From the NCBI RefSeq assembly GCF_023242965.2, contig NZ_JALKFU020000003.1:1-45757 (forward strand): 45,757 bases of DNA. Reading direction: 5' to 3'. The position numbers and the translations under genes were made by a program. How positions within the stretch are numbered: position 1 is the stretch's first letter; each line of letters begins with the position of its first letter. Under the pieces are notes generated by a model, which ran no database searches, had not been told where the DNA came from, and saw only the letters and a list, made by a program, of their open reading frames with translations. Below are positions 44,966-45,757 of the stretch, in pieces. The stretch comes from Frankia sp. AgKG'84/4. GTDB taxonomy: Bacteria; Actinomycetota; Actinomycetes; Frankiales; Frankiaceae.

Positions 44966-45757
44966 GTGAGCGTGACTGTCGTCGTGTCGCCGCCGAGTGG
45001 GGAGCCAGAGGTTCCGGGCCGGCCGCGCCTGCGGCGACGGTCCACGGGGTCGGATTCGGACGGCCCGCGCCGCCGGTGGGTGCGGCCGGTGGGAACGCAA
45101 GGCTCAGGCCGGCCGCATCCACGCGGAATCGCTCGCGTGACGCCGGTGGCGCGCGCGATCGTCGCCCGTTGCGACGCGATGGTGACCTTGGTCGGGCTGC
45201 TCGCGGTGCTGGTGATGGCCCTCGGCCTGTTCGGTGTGACGCTGCGCAGTGTGGTCGCCCACCGTCTCGACGCGACGGACGATCTGGTGACACGCCAGGG
45301 CCAGGCGCTGGCCACCGCGCAGGAGCTGCGGTCCGCGTTGTCCCAGGCCGACGCCGCCGCCGCCGGTGAGGTGTTCGCCTCCGTCGAGCTCCTGGTGGAC
45401 CGCGGTGAGCCGGCGGCGCAGCTACGGCAGCGCTATGACGACATCAAGTCCGGTGCCTCGTTCGAAGGCAGCGTCGCCGAGTCCGCCCGTGACGTCCTCG
45501 ACCTTCGCCGGCTTGACCCCGCACTGTGCCCGTCCGGCGCCGGTGTCGGGATCGGACCGGCGATGTCCATGTCGGCGGCCGACGCCACCGACGAGGACGA
45601 CCCGGGCGCCGCGGCGGGCGACGTTGATGATCTGACGGCTGTCGGGGCGCCGCCGGACCGGTCCGGTCAGGCCGGTGGAATGGAACCGCCCTGGTCGGAC
45701 CGGGCGCCCGCGCCCGCGGCGCCGACCTCCGACAGCGAGGCCGCCTCGGCCGCGGGC
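44966..45757 (+). CDS. Membrane sensor-like protein, 5' part only (possibly GlnX-like)
   Basis: An open frame of 264 codons from a GTG at 44966 to the window edge, so the C-terminus is missing. About 55 basic, Pro-rich residues precede one strong membrane segment (VTLVGLLAVLVMALGLFGVTL, near residues 72-92). An extracytoplasmic helical part follows with QGQALATAQELRSALSQADA and LVDRGEPAAQLRQRYDDIKS. This layout recalls the membrane protein encoded beside pknG and a glutamate-binding lipoprotein in actinobacteria (GlnX), but the later part needed for proof is outside the window. An Ala/Asp/Pro-rich segment ends the visible part. Confidence 0.6.
   Translation, partial: MSVTVVVSPPSGEPEVPGRPRLRRRSTGSDSDGPRRRWVRPVGTQGSGRPHPRGIARVTPVARAIVARCDAMVTLVGLLAVLVMALGLFGVTLRSVVAHRLDATDDLVTRQGQALATAQELRSALSQADAAAAGEVFASVELLVDRGEPAAQLRQRYDDIKSGASFEGSVAESARDVLDLRRLDPALCPSGAGVGIGPAMSMSAADATDEDDPGAAAGDVDDLTAVGAPPDRSGQAGGMEPPWSDRAPAPAAPTSDSEAASAAG

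Overview
The window is very GC-rich actinobacterial chromosome, with many GTG starts, GGAGG-type ribosome sites and 1-4 nt gene overlaps. Two conservon-type (Cvn) signalling clusters, a whiE-like type II polyketide locus and mycobacterium/frankia-like metabolic genes point to a filamentous actinomycete. The flavour of several proteins suggests Frankia or a close relative; that is an inference from protein character, not a database match. No rRNA, tRNA, CRISPR, transposase or phage gene was seen.

Layout. (a) 1-2998: the 3' end of a Cvn-type sensor kinase, then roadblock, DUF742, small GTPase and a two-HTH regulator, tightly packed and closed by a hairpin. (b) 3500-9605: a minimal aromatic polyketide locus (cyclase, ACP, aromatase, cupin, KS-alpha, chain-length factor, ketoreductase, two ABM monooxygenases), closed by a bidirectional hairpin. 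(c) 9723-14202: an ATP-dependent DNA ligase divergent from an uncharacterised membrane protein, then a flavin reductase and a crotonase-type protein with an extra N-terminal half. (d) 14203-16538: a gene-poor stretch with a perfect 24-bp inverted repeat, then a plant-type 6-phosphofructokinase. (e) 16590-20000, minus strand: metY-metX-GNAT acetyltransferase. (f) 20622-21863: a DUF222 (13E12) gene with an eroded 3' end. (g) 21939-27727, minus strand: a five-gene operon in which an amino-acid-type binding lipoprotein leads a nitrate/sulfonate/pyrimidine-type ABC importer (ATPase, permease, second lipoprotein) and an amidohydrolase.

(h) 28020-32333: a second Cvn cluster (nitrate-sensor-type kinase with a very long disordered tail, roadblock, DUF742) with no GTPase gene. 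It is followed by proline dehydrogenase and P5C dehydrogenase (32477-35102), which convert proline to glutamate. (i) 35229-40025: a small Cys-rich protein, a membrane protein, an AIM24 protein, a family III CoA-transferase with odd domain order, and a convergent membrane protein. (j) 40502-42514: bacterioferritin behind tandem IdeR/DmdR-like iron boxes, then Fe/Mn superoxide dismutase, each followed by a strong hairpin. (k) 43209-45757: an alpha/beta-hydrolase-like protein with Asp at the nucleophile elbow, an HD-domain phosphohydrolase, and the 5' part of a membrane sensor-like protein running off the window.

The most distinctive items are the operon with two unrelated binding proteins, the GTPase-less conservon beside proline catabolism, the whiE-like polyketide locus with unusual tailoring genes and an Ala in place of the usual CLF glutamine, and several proteins with unusual architecture (split GNAT, permuted-looking CoA-transferase, crotonase with a degenerate N-terminal half).
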